This document shows positions 7,243 to 15,059 of a stretch of DNA of 26,662 bases, one piece after another. Source of the stretch: an actinobacterium acAMD-2 (GTDB lineage Bacteria; Actinomycetota; Actinomycetes; UBA12327). Below the pieces are notes generated by a model. That model searched no databases and had not been told where the DNA came from. It was given only the letters and a program-made list of their open reading frames with translations. How positions within the stretch are numbered: position 1 is the stretch's first letter; each line of letters begins with the position of its first letter. Position numbers and translations under genes: made by a program. The stretch is taken from contig JNSE01000037.1 of assembly GCA_000754455.1 (NCBI GenBank), forward strand, positions 1-26,662. Direction: 5' to 3'.

Positions 7243-7689
7243 ATGAAACTCATTCTCACTCAAGAGGTCACCGGTCTTGGTGCACCTGGCGACGTTGTTG
7301 AGGTCAAGGACGGTTACGGCCGCAACTTCCTCGTTCCTCGTGGCTTGGCATTGCGCTGGACTCGCGGTGGCGAAAAGCAGATCGTGCAGATCAAGCGCGC
7401 GCGTTCAGCTCGCGAGATTCGCGACCTCGATCACGCCAACGACGTCAAGGCACAACTGGGCGGAATCAAAGTAGTCCTGCGTACCAATGCTGGTGACGCC
7501 GGTCGCTTGTTCGGTTCGGTCACGACGACCGATGTCGCTGCCGCAATCGTTGACGCTGGAGGCCCCGATCTGGACAAGCGCAGCATCTCCATTGCTACCG
7601 CTATCAAGACCGTTGGCAACCACACGGTGTCGATCAAGCTCCACCCCGAAGTGACCGTGGAGCAAGCCATCACGGTGGCTGCCCACTAG
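7243..7689 (+). CDS. rplI: 50S ribosomal protein L9 (bL9)
   Basis: A 148-residue bL9 with the usual two-domain layout. The N-terminal rRNA-binding domain carries MKLILTQEVTGLGAPGDVVEVKDGYGRNFLVPRGLA. A long connecting helix follows (about 45-75), then the C-terminal domain containing GRLFGSVTTTDVAAAI and VGNHTVSIKLHPEV. Length is typical. Start 7243 is 14 nt after the rpsR stop with TAGGAC upstream. It is the last gene before a strong terminator. Confidence 0.98.
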   Translation: MKLILTQEVTGLGAPGDVVEVKDGYGRNFLVPRGLALRWTRGGEKQIVQIKRARSAREIRDLDHANDVKAQLGGIKVVLRTNAGDAGRLFGSVTTTDVAAAIVDAGGPDLDKRSISIATAIKTVGNHTVSIKLHPEVTVEQAITVAAH

Positions 7690-7710
7690 GTCCCTCCCGC
7701 ACGTCAGTTC

Positions 7711-7750
7711 TTGCCGGTCCCTACCTCGTGGGGGCCGGCAAAAACTTTTT
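7711..7750 (+). terminator. Intrinsic terminator after rplI
   Basis: Eleven-base stem TTGCCGGTCCC (7711-7721) pairs with GGGGCCGGCAA (7731-7741) with one G-U pair. The loop is 9 nt, and AAAC and TTTTT (7746-7750) follow. It ends the rpsF-ssb-rpsR-rplI unit, so dnaB needs its own promoter. Confidence 0.85.
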
Positions 7751-7889
7751 ATCCACAGAAAAGTGCCGTTCCTAGCCCAGGCTGGGGGCGGATCTGGCAG
7801 GAAAAAAAGTTTGTGCTCCACAGGGTGCTCCCCAAGTCCTCCACGCCCTTCGGCCGCCTATCCACTGTTTATCCACAGGTTCGTCCACA
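7749..7889 (+). promoter_or_regulatory. Cluster of DnaA-box-like sites upstream of dnaB
   Basis: Two exact TTATCCACA nonamers (7749-7757 and 7869-7877) and three near matches, TGCTCCACA (7814-7822), CTATCCACT (7858-7866) and TCGTCCACA (7881-7889), lie on the same strand within 141 bp. They fill much of the roughly 300-base gap between rplI and dnaB. Outside them the gap holds the terminator and a G+A-rich stretch, with no small gene seen. The sites suggest DnaA control of dnaB or a DnaA titration site. Confidence 0.6.
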
Positions 7890-7992
7890 GGCAGATTTGG
7901 TCTGGGCCTGAACACCCCACAGACTGTCGGTTACCAGGCCGAAGATGGTCTGGAGAACGCGCGCGCACGTGACCTAGAAGAGGCGGGAATCC

Positions 7993-9348
7993 ATGAGCTT
8001 GGCTGAAGTCCCGCCCTTGGCAGGTCCTAGTTTGGAGCGCACTCCGCCGCAGGACGTGGCTGCTGAACAGTCCGTCTTGGGTGGCATGTTGCTGAGCAAA
8101 GATGCGATTGCCGATGTGGTCGAAGTCGTTCGTGGCACAGACTTTTATAAGCCCGCACACGAAACAATTTACGAAACCATTCTTGACCTTTACGGTCGTG
8201 GTGAACCTGCCGATGCTGTCACTGTTGCTGGTCGCTTAACTACTAGTGGTGAACTCGCGCGCGTGGGTGGCGCACCGTATTTGCACACACTCGTTTCCTC
8301 TGTTCCCACTGCTGCCAATGCTGGCTATTACGCGCGCATCGTTCGCGAGCGTGCGATCTTGCGCCGACTGGTTGAAGCTGGCACACGCATTGTGCAAATG
8401 GGTTATGCCGCTGATGGCACCGAAGTCGACGACGTGGTGGACCAGGCGCAAGCAGCCGTGTACGAAGTGACCGAGCGTCGTGCCAGTGAGGACTACGTAC
8501 CGCTGTCGGGAATCTTGCAGGGCACCGTCGACGAGATCGATGCAATTCAAGCCCACGGTGGCGGATTCAGTGGTGTGCCAACCGGCTTGGTGGATCTGGA
8601 CAAGCTCACCCACGGTTGGCATCCAGGCCAACTCATTGTGGTCGCGGCCCGGCCTGGTTTTGGTAAGTCCACGTTGGGCTTGGACTTCGCTCGCTCGGCC
8701 AGCATTAAGCACGACATGACCAGCGTGATCTTCTCCTTGGAAATGAGTCGCAACGAAATTGCTATGCGTTTGCTGTCGGCCGAAAGTGGCGTACCACTGA
8801 CCAACATGCGTGCGGGTACCTTGAGTGAGCCACAGTGGCTCGACATCGCCAAGCACATGGGCCGGGTCAACAACGCTCCGTTGTTCATCGACGACTCAGC
8901 CAACATGTCGATGATGGAAATTCGCGCCAAGTGTCGTCGATTGAAGCAGCGTCATGACCTCAAGCTCATCGTCGTTGACTATTTGCAGTTGATGTCCAGT
9001 GGCAAGCGCGTAGAAAGCCGTCAACAGGAAGTCTCGGAATTCTCTCGATCCATGAAGTTGCTGGCTAAGGAGCTCGAAGTTCCGGTTATCGCCATCAGTC
9101 AGTTGAATCGTGCCTCCGAAGCGCGTGCCGACAAGCGTCCGATGCTGTCCGACTTGCGTGAATCTGGTGCGATCGAGCAGGACGCTGACGTCGTGATCTT
9201 GATTCACCGCGAAGATGCCTACGACAAGGAAGTACGTCCGGGTGAGGCTGACTTGATCGTGGCGAAGCAGCGAAATGGCCCCACCGATCACGTGTCGGTG
9301 TCCTTCTTGGGCCACTACAGCCGCTTCGCCGATATGGCACGCATCTAA
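7993..9348 (+). CDS. dnaB: Replicative DNA helicase DnaB
   Basis: A 451-residue hexameric 5'-3' helicase that unwinds DNA at the replication fork and loads primase. Residues about 18-125 are the N-terminal domain (PPQDVAAEQSVLGGMLLS). The RecA-like motor domain (about 185-451) has Walker A ARPGFGKST (219-227), SLEMS (248-252), Walker B LIVVDYLQL (325-333) and SDLRESGAIEQDAD (386-399). Walker A reads RPGFGKS rather than the common RPxMGK, a minor variant. There is no intein. AGGCGGG precedes the ATG. It converges with the phosphatase gene with only one base between the stops. Confidence 0.97.
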   Translation: MSLAEVPPLAGPSLERTPPQDVAAEQSVLGGMLLSKDAIADVVEVVRGTDFYKPAHETIYETILDLYGRGEPADAVTVAGRLTTSGELARVGGAPYLHTLVSSVPTAANAGYYARIVRERAILRRLVEAGTRIVQMGYAADGTEVDDVVDQAQAAVYEVTERRASEDYVPLSGILQGTVDEIDAIQAHGGGFSGVPTGLVDLDKLTHGWHPGQLIVVAARPGFGKSTLGLDFARSASIKHDMTSVIFSLEMSRNEIAMRLLSAESGVPLTNMRAGTLSEPQWLDIAKHMGRVNNAPLFIDDSANMSMMEIRAKCRRLKQRHDLKLIVVDYLQLMSSGKRVESRQQEVSEFSRSMKLLAKELEVPVIAISQLNRASEARADKRPMLSDLRESGAIEQDADVVILIHREDAYDKEVRPGEADLIVAKQRNGPTDHVSVSFLGHYSRFADMARI

Positions 9349-9349
9349 C

Positions 9350-10873
9350 TCAGGACCGACGAACGCCAACAATCGTCAAGTCGTCCACTCGCCATTGATC
9401 GGCGCGCTCTCGTGCTGCGGCAGCAAGCCGTTCAATGCCACCGCGAACCGAATCCGATTCGGCCATCAACGTCGCGATGTAGTCGTCCGACCACGCATCC
9501 TTGAGTTCTGCGCCTTCGCTGTCCTGAGACTCAGTAAATCCGTCCGAGACAAGAAGGATGGTGGACTCACTTGCCAATTTGGTCTTGTTCATGGTCCAGT
9601 CACCACCGAGGCCGCTGAGTAACGGGCCGGTCGGAGCAAGGTGTGCAGTCACGGTGCGGCGATCAATGATCATTGGAGCCGGGTGTCCGGCATTGGCCCA
9701 CACCACTTCGCCGGCTCCGGAAATGGTGACCACACATGCGGTGGCGAAGCGTTCAATCTCTCCACTCAGCGTGCCGGCAGCCGCCTCGAGGGCGGATCGA
9801 GGAGTGCCGCCCGCATCGAGGGCAGCAGCCAGGGCGTACTTGAGTTTGAGTGCTGTTAAGCCAGCCAGGGGTCCGTGCCCAGATACATCAACCAGCGTGA
9901 TGGCCAAGCGACCATCGGCCAGAACCTGCGTGGTGAACCAGTCTCCGGCTAGGACTCCCTCAGCCGGCAACATCAACCCAGCAGTTTCTAGACCGGGGAT
10001 GGTCGCTGTGGTCGCGGTGACACGGCCTTGCAGTTCTCGGCGCAATGCAGCAACCACTGGTCCTCGTTGGTCTAACGCTTCGCGCGCGGCAATGGCCTCG
10101 TCAATTTCATACATGAGGCGCCGGCGCATGTCTTCGGCATCTTGGGCCGTTTGCGCAATTTCTGCAGGTCCGGTTCTGCCGATTTGATGAGTGGTATCAC
10201 CATCTGCGACTTGGCGTAGGTCGGCGGCGACGTCAATGAGGGGTTGGGTCACCCAGCGGCGGAGTCCCCAACGCAGAACTAGAACCAAAATAAGAATCCC
10301 GATGAGAGAAACTGCTAGAGCTGACTTCAAGATCGTCAAGGATTGAGCAGTGTCATCGGTTGCCTGGGTGCGCCACAAGTACAAATCGGTTTGTAGTGTG
10401 TTGAGGTTGGCTCGCAAGGCATCGGTTTTCTTAGCCGCAGTGGTCGAGGCTGCCGCCTCACGCGCCTTGGCTCGTTGGCTGACCGAGGTCGCTGACATCG
10501 TGGGCGAAATGACTGTCGTGAACCAATCAAGATACGAGGTTGTGAGTTCCCCGCTGGCTTGACGTGTCCGTTCGTCGCCTTGCGTAGTTTCGCTCAATGA
10601 GCGCAGCCCGGAACGCACGAGGTTGTCAGCGACAACATTTTCATTGCGAGCAGCAACTTCTTGAGTTAGCGCGTAACGAGAGGCCGTGAGATCAACATCG
10701 AGGATGTTGAGGGCGATGTCGCTTGCGGTACGTACCGCAGGCTGGACTTGGTTAGTGACGATGGAGCCCGAGGAAGAGACCAGGGCAAGGCGTGAACCCA
10801 CCAAAATCGCAAAAAGCGCCAGGGCAAGCACAACTACTGCAAGAACAATCTGTAATCGTCGGCGAACGCCCAT
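9350..10873 (-). CDS. Membrane-bound PP2C-type (SpoIIE/RsbU-like) serine phosphatase with HAMP domain
   Basis: A 507-residue sensor phosphatase. It has a membrane helix (8-31), an extracytoplasmic helical sensor region (about 32-182), a second helix (183-203), HAMP (about 204-256) and a short coiled linker. The SpoIIE-type phosphatase domain (about 295-507) has metal-site motifs GDWF (310-313), DVSGHG (329-334), NAGHP (394-398), SDGFTE (443-448) and DDLTIV (497-502). Such proteins usually dephosphorylate an anti-anti-sigma factor in partner-switching control of a sigma factor. No anti-sigma or antagonist gene is visible nearby. The start at 10873 (MGVRRRLQ) puts the first helix at the usual place; a reading from 10918 adds 15 residues that run into the aminotransferase start. 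It is divergent from the aminotransferase gene. Confidence 0.9.
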   Translation of the reverse strand: MGVRRRLQIVLAVVVLALALFAILVGSRLALVSSSGSIVTNQVQPAVRTASDIALNILDVDLTASRYALTQEVAARNENVVADNLVRSGLRSLSETTQGDERTRQASGELTTSYLDWFTTVISPTMSATSVSQRAKAREAAASTTAAKKTDALRANLNTLQTDLYLWRTQATDDTAQSLTILKSALAVSLIGILILVLVLRWGLRRWVTQPLIDVAADLRQVADGDTTHQIGRTGPAEIAQTAQDAEDMRRRLMYEIDEAIAAREALDQRGPVVAALRRELQGRVTATTATIPGLETAGLMLPAEGVLAGDWFTTQVLADGRLAITLVDVSGHGPLAGLTALKLKYALAAALDAGGTPRSALEAAAGTLSGEIERFATACVVTISGAGEVVWANAGHPAPMIIDRRTVTAHLAPTGPLLSGLGGDWTMNKTKLASESTILLVSDGFTESQDSEGAELKDAWSDDYIATLMAESDSVRGGIERLAAAARERADQWRVDDLTIVGVRRS

Positions 10874-10880
10874 AAAGGCA

Positions 10881-10896
10881 AGGCTAGGTCTAGGCT
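10881..10896. promoter_or_regulatory. Back-to-back putative -10 elements of two divergent leaderless promoters
   Basis: On the plus strand TAGGCT (10891-10896) lies 7 nt before the GTG at 10904. On the minus strand TAGCCT (10886-10881) lies 7 nt before the ATG at 10873. Only 30 bases separate the two start codons, and neither has a good Shine-Dalgarno. Each promoter's -35 would lie inside the other gene, so the two could compete. Inference. Confidence 0.35.
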
Positions 10897-10903
10897 CAGG
10901 GTT

Positions 10904-12004
10904 GTGGCGCCTGCACACTCCGAACCGGAACTTCGAGCATCGCTCGATGCTGTCCCGCGCTATCGAGCCGGAGCTGCTCCTCCACCCGGTCCTGTGGGAG
11001 TGGTTGCCTACAAAGTTGCTTCGAACGAGAACCCGTATCCGCCCTTACCGGGTGTCTTAGCGGCGATCAGCGATGCTGCAACCGGGATCAACCGTTATCC
11101 CGATTTTGGATCAGCACAACTTGTTGCTGAGCTCGCACGGACGCTAGGGGTGAACCCTGACCAACTGGCCTTAGGAACTGGGTCAGTGTCGTTGTTGGAA
11201 TATGCGGCCCAAATTTCCTGTGCGGATAACGATGAGGTCGTCTTCGCTTGGCCCTCGTTTGAGGCATACCCGATTGTTACCGCGGTTGCTGGTGCACAAG
11301 CCGTTCAAGTCCCGCTCACCAGTGATCATCACCATGATCTTGAGGCAATGCTTGCTGCCATTACGGCGCAAACGCGATTGGTCATCGTGTGTAGTCCAAA
11401 TAATCCAACCGGCACAGCGGTGGAGCGGTCCGCCTTTGTGGATTTTCTCAAAAAGGTGCCATCACGGATTTTGGTTGTACTCGATGAGGCGTATACCGAA
11501 TTTGTTTCCGATGATGCATCGTTTGATTCCCTTGCATTGATGTCACAGTTCCCCAATGTGTGCATCTTGCGCACGTTTTCAAAGGCGTATGGCTTGGCTG
11601 CTATTCGACTGGGGTATGCGATTGCCTCCGAAAATGTGGCGAGTGCCCTTCGAGCCGTGGCTTTGCCGTTTGGCGTCTCATCGGTGGCACAAGCTGCCGG
11701 CTTAGCCGCGCTCGCCCCGCCAGCTCAACGAGAACTTCAAGCTCGCATCGCGCAACTCAACCTCGAGCGCGAGCGAGTCGTGAAAGCGCTTGGCGCACTG
11801 TGCGCTGCTAACCCGGAAGGAAACTTTGTGTGGTTGCCGCTGGGTGAGCGCTCTGCTGAATTTGCGAATCTATGCCAGGAGCAGGCTTTGTCAGTTCGCC
11901 TTTTTGTGGGTGTGGGCGTGCGAGTCACGATCGCTGAACCGCAAGCCAACGATCGACTCATAACTATCGCTCAGGGGTTTAGCGATGACCACGCCAGCGC
12001 ATAA
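10904..12004 (+). CDS. hisC: Histidinol-phosphate / aromatic aminotransferase (HisC2/Pat type)
   Basis: A 366-residue PLP-dependent class I/II aminotransferase. Visible motifs are ASNENPYPPLPG (39-50), INRYPD (62-67), SPNNPTG (164-170), DEAYTEF (194-200) and TFSKAYGLAAIRLGY (224-238), in which Lys227 binds PLP. The stretch GTGSVSLL with VFAWPSFEAYPIVT resembles the actinobacterial HisC2/Pat branch (phenylalanine or tyrosine formation) more than HisC of his operons, and no his gene is near. Transamination of histidinol phosphate or an aromatic keto acid with glutamate is therefore expected. It starts at a GTG with a leaderless-type promoter. Its last 20 bases overlap the kinase gene. Confidence 0.85.
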   Translation: MAPAHSEPELRASLDAVPRYRAGAAPPPGPVGVVAYKVASNENPYPPLPGVLAAISDAATGINRYPDFGSAQLVAELARTLGVNPDQLALGTGSVSLLEYAAQISCADNDEVVFAWPSFEAYPIVTAVAGAQAVQVPLTSDHHHDLEAMLAAITAQTRLVIVCSPNNPTGTAVERSAFVDFLKKVPSRILVVLDEAYTEFVSDDASFDSLALMSQFPNVCILRTFSKAYGLAAIRLGYAIASENVASALRAVALPFGVSSVAQAAGLAALAPPAQRELQARIAQLNLERERVVKALGALCAANPEGNFVWLPLGERSAEFANLCQEQALSVRLFVGVGVRVTIAEPQANDRLITIAQGFSDDHASA

Positions 12005-13628
12005 GGGCTCCGAGCCCCTTCGGTGGGATCGCGAAGACGAAATCATTGATGCCGTAGCTGCCGTTGCATCAGGTGAAGACGTCCGCGTGACGTTGGAACG
12101 ATTGGTGTACGGAGCCGTTGAGTTTTTGGATGCCCAATATGGCGCGTTGGGCATCACGGGAACTGAGGGCGAGTTAGCTGACTTTATTCATGTGGGAATG
12201 GCGCCAGACGTGGTCAGCGGTATTGACCACACGCCCGAGGGTTTAGGGGTGCTGGGCGTTACTGCACAAGGTGTGTCTCCGCTACGACTGAGCGAGATCA
12301 GCGGCCATCCATCCTCGGTGGGATTTCCTTTGGGTCATCCGCCGATGCACACGTTTATTGGTGCTCCAGTTCGACTTCGCGGAAAGAGCGTTGGCACCTT
12401 CTATGTCACGGAGAAGAATGGTGGCGGACCATTTACTGATGAGGATGTGCGCAGTCTTGGTGCGTTTGCCAGCGTCGCCGGAATTGCCGTCGAGAATTCG
12501 CGCTTGTTTGAGCGCTCGCAACGTCGCGAGGAATGGCTGCGTGCTTCAACTGAGGTAGCAACTGCGATTTTGTCGGGCTCGGATACTCATGAAGTTCTCG
12601 AGTTGGTCGCTCGTCGTGCGCTGTTGTGTGCCCGTGCCGATGGTGTGGCGATCATGCTCGAAGATGACAATGGGGAAATGGTCGTCGAAGTGGCCATCGG
12701 TGAATCGACCGAGGGGTTCAAGGGCATGGTTGCCAACGAATCGTGGCAATACTCCATGCACGCGAAGTCATCGGGAACTCCCGTCGTCATTGATGATCTA
12801 GGTGCTTTGGGCAAGTCCGATGATCCGAATTACCGCAAATTTGGAACGGCAGTCCTTCTTCCATTGGTAACGGCTCAGCGTGCCTTTGGGGCGATCGCGG
12901 TCACGCGCAACCGCGGTGGATCGGCCTGGGATGAGCAGGACGTCACTTTCGCCGAATCCTTCGCTAGTCAGACCGCCTTGGCACTGGTGTTGTCCGATGC
13001 ACAGCGGGAGCAAGAACGGTTGGCTGTCTATGTTGACCGCGATCGCATCGCGCGGGACCTGCACGACTTGGTGATTCAACGCCTCTTCGCCAGTGGGCTG
13101 ATGTTGCAGGCAGCATTGCGCAAGGATGACGTGAACGAGGAATTGCGAGAGCGCCTTGACGCGGTCGTGGGTGAGCTCGATGGAACCGTTAGAGAAATCC
13201 GTCAAACTATTTTTGAACTCGCCAGCGGACACAACGAAGCTCCGGAATTGCGTGGTCGGATTCTGCGGGAAGTTGCTAACGCTGGCGTTGCCCTGGGATT
13301 CCAACCGAAATTGATGTTGGAAGGTCCGTTGGATTCAGTGGTTTTGGACGCCGTGGCTGATCACACGGTGGCTGCCCTGCGCGAGGCGCTGTCCAACGTG
13401 GTCCGCCATGCGCATGCCAGTGCGGTGGATGTTCGCCTTGAACTCTTGGGTGACGAAGTGGTGTTGACGGTGACTGATGATGGGGTGGGAATTTTTCCCA
13501 CGCACCGCAGTAGTGGAATCAAAAATCTTGAAAACCGTGCCAAAGAATTAGGCGGGTCCAGCACCATTGAGCCAACTCGAGCCGATGGTTCCGGAACCCG
13601 CCTGATCTGGCGTGCGTCAATCCTCTAG
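11985..13628 (+). CDS. Two-GAF sensor histidine kinase, DevS/DosS-like
   Basis: A 547-residue soluble kinase. GAF-A spans about 34-173 and contains PLRLSEISGHPSSVGFPLGH followed by PPMHTF, very like mycobacterial DevS/DosT. Two histidines ten residues apart (108 and 118) match the spacing I recall for DevS His139 and His149. His118 corresponds to the heme ligand, so gas or redox sensing (O2, NO, CO) is likely. GAF-B spans about 202-340. HisKA_3 follows with DRDRIARDLHDLVIQRLF (phospho-acceptor His360), then an ATPase domain (about 450-545) with DDGVGI and GSGTR. AGGGG 8 nt upstream fits this start, which overlaps the aminotransferase end by 20 bases. DevS is slightly longer at the N-terminus. 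The likely partner regulator is tail-to-tail downstream. Confidence 0.9.
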   Translation: MTTPAHKGSEPLRWDREDEIIDAVAAVASGEDVRVTLERLVYGAVEFLDAQYGALGITGTEGELADFIHVGMAPDVVSGIDHTPEGLGVLGVTAQGVSPLRLSEISGHPSSVGFPLGHPPMHTFIGAPVRLRGKSVGTFYVTEKNGGGPFTDEDVRSLGAFASVAGIAVENSRLFERSQRREEWLRASTEVATAILSGSDTHEVLELVARRALLCARADGVAIMLEDDNGEMVVEVAIGESTEGFKGMVANESWQYSMHAKSSGTPVVIDDLGALGKSDDPNYRKFGTAVLLPLVTAQRAFGAIAVTRNRGGSAWDEQDVTFAESFASQTALALVLSDAQREQERLAVYVDRDRIARDLHDLVIQRLFASGLMLQAALRKDDVNEELRERLDAVVGELDGTVREIRQTIFELASGHNEAPELRGRILREVANAGVALGFQPKLMLEGPLDSVVLDAVADHTVAALREALSNVVRHAHASAVDVRLELLGDEVVLTVTDDGVGIFPTHRSSGIKNLENRAKELGGSSTIEPTRADGSGTRLIWRASIL

Positions 13629-14266
13629 TTCTTGCGGACTTGTCGTCGCGCAACAAAAGCGGCGGCCTGGGTGCGCCGTTCCATCCCCAACTTCGCCAGC
13701 AGGGAAGACACGTAGTTCTTGACGGTTTTTTCAGCCAGGAACAGGGTCTGACCGATCTGACGGTTAGTCATGCCTTCACCGATGAGGTCAAGAATCTTGC
13801 GCTCTTGTTCAGTCAAACCGGCGACGGCATCGTCTTCCTTGTGTGGTGTGCGAAGCCGTTCCATCACGCGCTGTGTGGCCATGGGGTCAAGAAGTGATTT
13901 GCCCGATGCGATGGTGCGAATGGCATCTAGCAGGTCGGTGCCTTGAATGTCCTTGAGGACGTACCCCGTAGCTCCAGCCATGATCGCATCAAACAGAGCC
14001 TCGTCATCGGCGTAAGAGGTCAACATGAGGCATTGGGTGTCGGGCAACTCGGTCCGGATGTCGCGGCACACCTCCACACCGTTGCCATCGGGAAGTCGTA
14101 CATCAAGTACGGCAATGTCAGGCTTGGTTTGTGGGATGCGTGCCAGCGCTTCGGCAGCAGTGCCAGCTTCGCCGACAACTTCCATGTCAGGTTCAGCTGA
14201 AACCAAATCAATCAAGCCCCGTCGAACGACTTCATGGTCGTCCATGATGAAAACTTTGATACTCAT
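13625..14266 (-). CDS. NarL/FixJ-family response regulator, DevR/DosR-like
   Basis: A 213-residue regulator. The receiver domain (about 1-120) has acidic pocket Asp9/Asp10, phospho-acceptor Asp55 (AVLDVRLPDG), Thr83 (MLTSY) and Lys105 (YVLKDI). A LuxR-type helix-turn-helix (about 148-205) has LTEQERKILDLIGEGMTNRQ and EKTVKNYVSSLLAKLGMERR. The sequence resembles mycobacterial DevR closely, and the DevS-like kinase is adjacent, so the two probably form a hypoxia- or NO-type sensing pair. The ATG overlaps the stop of the dehydrogenase gene (ATGA), so the two are translationally coupled. Its 3' end overlaps the kinase 3' end by 4 bases on opposite strands. I saw no convincing DosR-type palindrome in the window. 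Confidence 0.9.
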   Translation of the reverse strand: MSIKVFIMDDHEVVRRGLIDLVSAEPDMEVVGEAGTAAEALARIPQTKPDIAVLDVRLPDGNGVEVCRDIRTELPDTQCLMLTSYADDEALFDAIMAGATGYVLKDIQGTDLLDAIRTIASGKSLLDPMATQRVMERLRTPHKEDDAVAGLTEQERKILDLIGEGMTNRQIGQTLFLAEKTVKNYVSSLLAKLGMERRTQAAAFVARRQVRKN

Positions 14267-14991
14267 CCTTGATACCCCGTAACTGGTTGTAGTGCTTGAA
14301 TGCCGACCGGGACTTCGGCCTGCACGGTAAAGATCGTTCCTGGTTCCTGATGTTGTAAGGATGCAAGGTGTGCCCGCGCAACTTCAAGAGCATCAATAAC
14401 TTTGAAACCCATTTGGCGCATTCGCTCTCCTCCCCCTGGTCCGAGAATGGGAGTGTCCACAAGACCTGGACACACTCCATTCAGAATGACCCCTTTTTCA
14501 AATAAAGATGGTGCGATTGACCGAATCCATCCAATCGTTGCCCATTTGGACGCTCCATAGATAGGACTTTGGACATGGGCCGCAAGTCCCGCAATGGACG
14601 AAGTCACTGAAATCGCCCCGCCACGATCGGCCATAGAGCGAAAAAGTTCGCGCGTTCCGTAGAAAACTCCACCGATGTTGGTATCCATGACCGTTTCGAA
14701 GAGTTCATCAGGAACCTCGCGCAGGTCCTCAAAGCGAGCTCCGGCACCGGCATTGAGCACGGCGAAATCCCATGGGCGACTAGCCGCGATAACAACCCAT
14801 GCGGCGGAGTCACGAACATCGAGGTGTTGGTAGTCGGCGCCGATTTCAGCTGCAACGGCTGCACCGAGTTCATCGTTGATGTCGGTGATCAGGACGTGGG
14901 CGCCTTCGTTGCGAAGCAAGCGCGCAGTTGCTTCACCGATTCCACTGGCAGCGCCAGTAACCAAAACTTGCTTACCAGTGAAAGCGCTCAT
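14263..14991 (-). CDS. Short-chain dehydrogenase/reductase (SDR, classical)
   Basis: A 242-residue Rossmann-fold oxidoreductase. The cofactor motif TGAASGIG is at 12-19, Asp37 (ITDIND) suggests NAD(H), NAG is at 80-82, the catalytic Ser is about 131/132, YGASK carries Tyr145 and Lys149, and CPGLVDT follows. The substrate cannot be told; alcohol or ketone conversion is the family role. GAGGA lies 5 nt before the ATG at 14991. A longer frame to 15198 adds 69 proline-rich residues and overlaps the divergent gene, so it is rejected. The gene is the first of a two-gene unit with the DevR-like regulator, and is divergent from the acyl-CoA synthetase across 68 bases. Confidence 0.9.
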   Translation of the reverse strand: MSAFTGKQVLVTGAASGIGEATARLLRNEGAHVLITDINDELGAAVAAEIGADYQHLDVRDSAAWVVIAASRPWDFAVLNAGAGARFEDLREVPDELFETVMDTNIGGVFYGTRELFRSMADRGGAISVTSSIAGLAAHVQSPIYGASKWATIGWIRSIAPSLFEKGVILNGVCPGLVDTPILGPGGGERMRQMGFKVIDALEVARAHLASLQHQEPGTIFTVQAEVPVGIQALQPVTGYQG

Positions 14992-15047
14992 GAATGTCCT
15001 CGGTGTAGTTGTTCCATTGTGACTACCGTACCCACTGCAGCAGGCCA

Positions 15048-15053
15048 TATCCT
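15048..15053 (+). promoter_or_regulatory. Putative -10 of a leaderless promoter for the acyl-CoA synthetase gene
   Basis: TATCCT ends 6 nt before the ATG at 15060, and there is no Shine-Dalgarno between them. The -35 is not clear. The spacing repeats that seen at 16511, 26031 and elsewhere in the window. Confidence 0.4.
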
Positions 15054-15059
15054 TTAACG

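Noticed and set aside
13629..15059. DosR-type operator near the DevR-like gene
   Set aside because: GGGAC half-sites occur but no paired palindrome with correct spacing was found.
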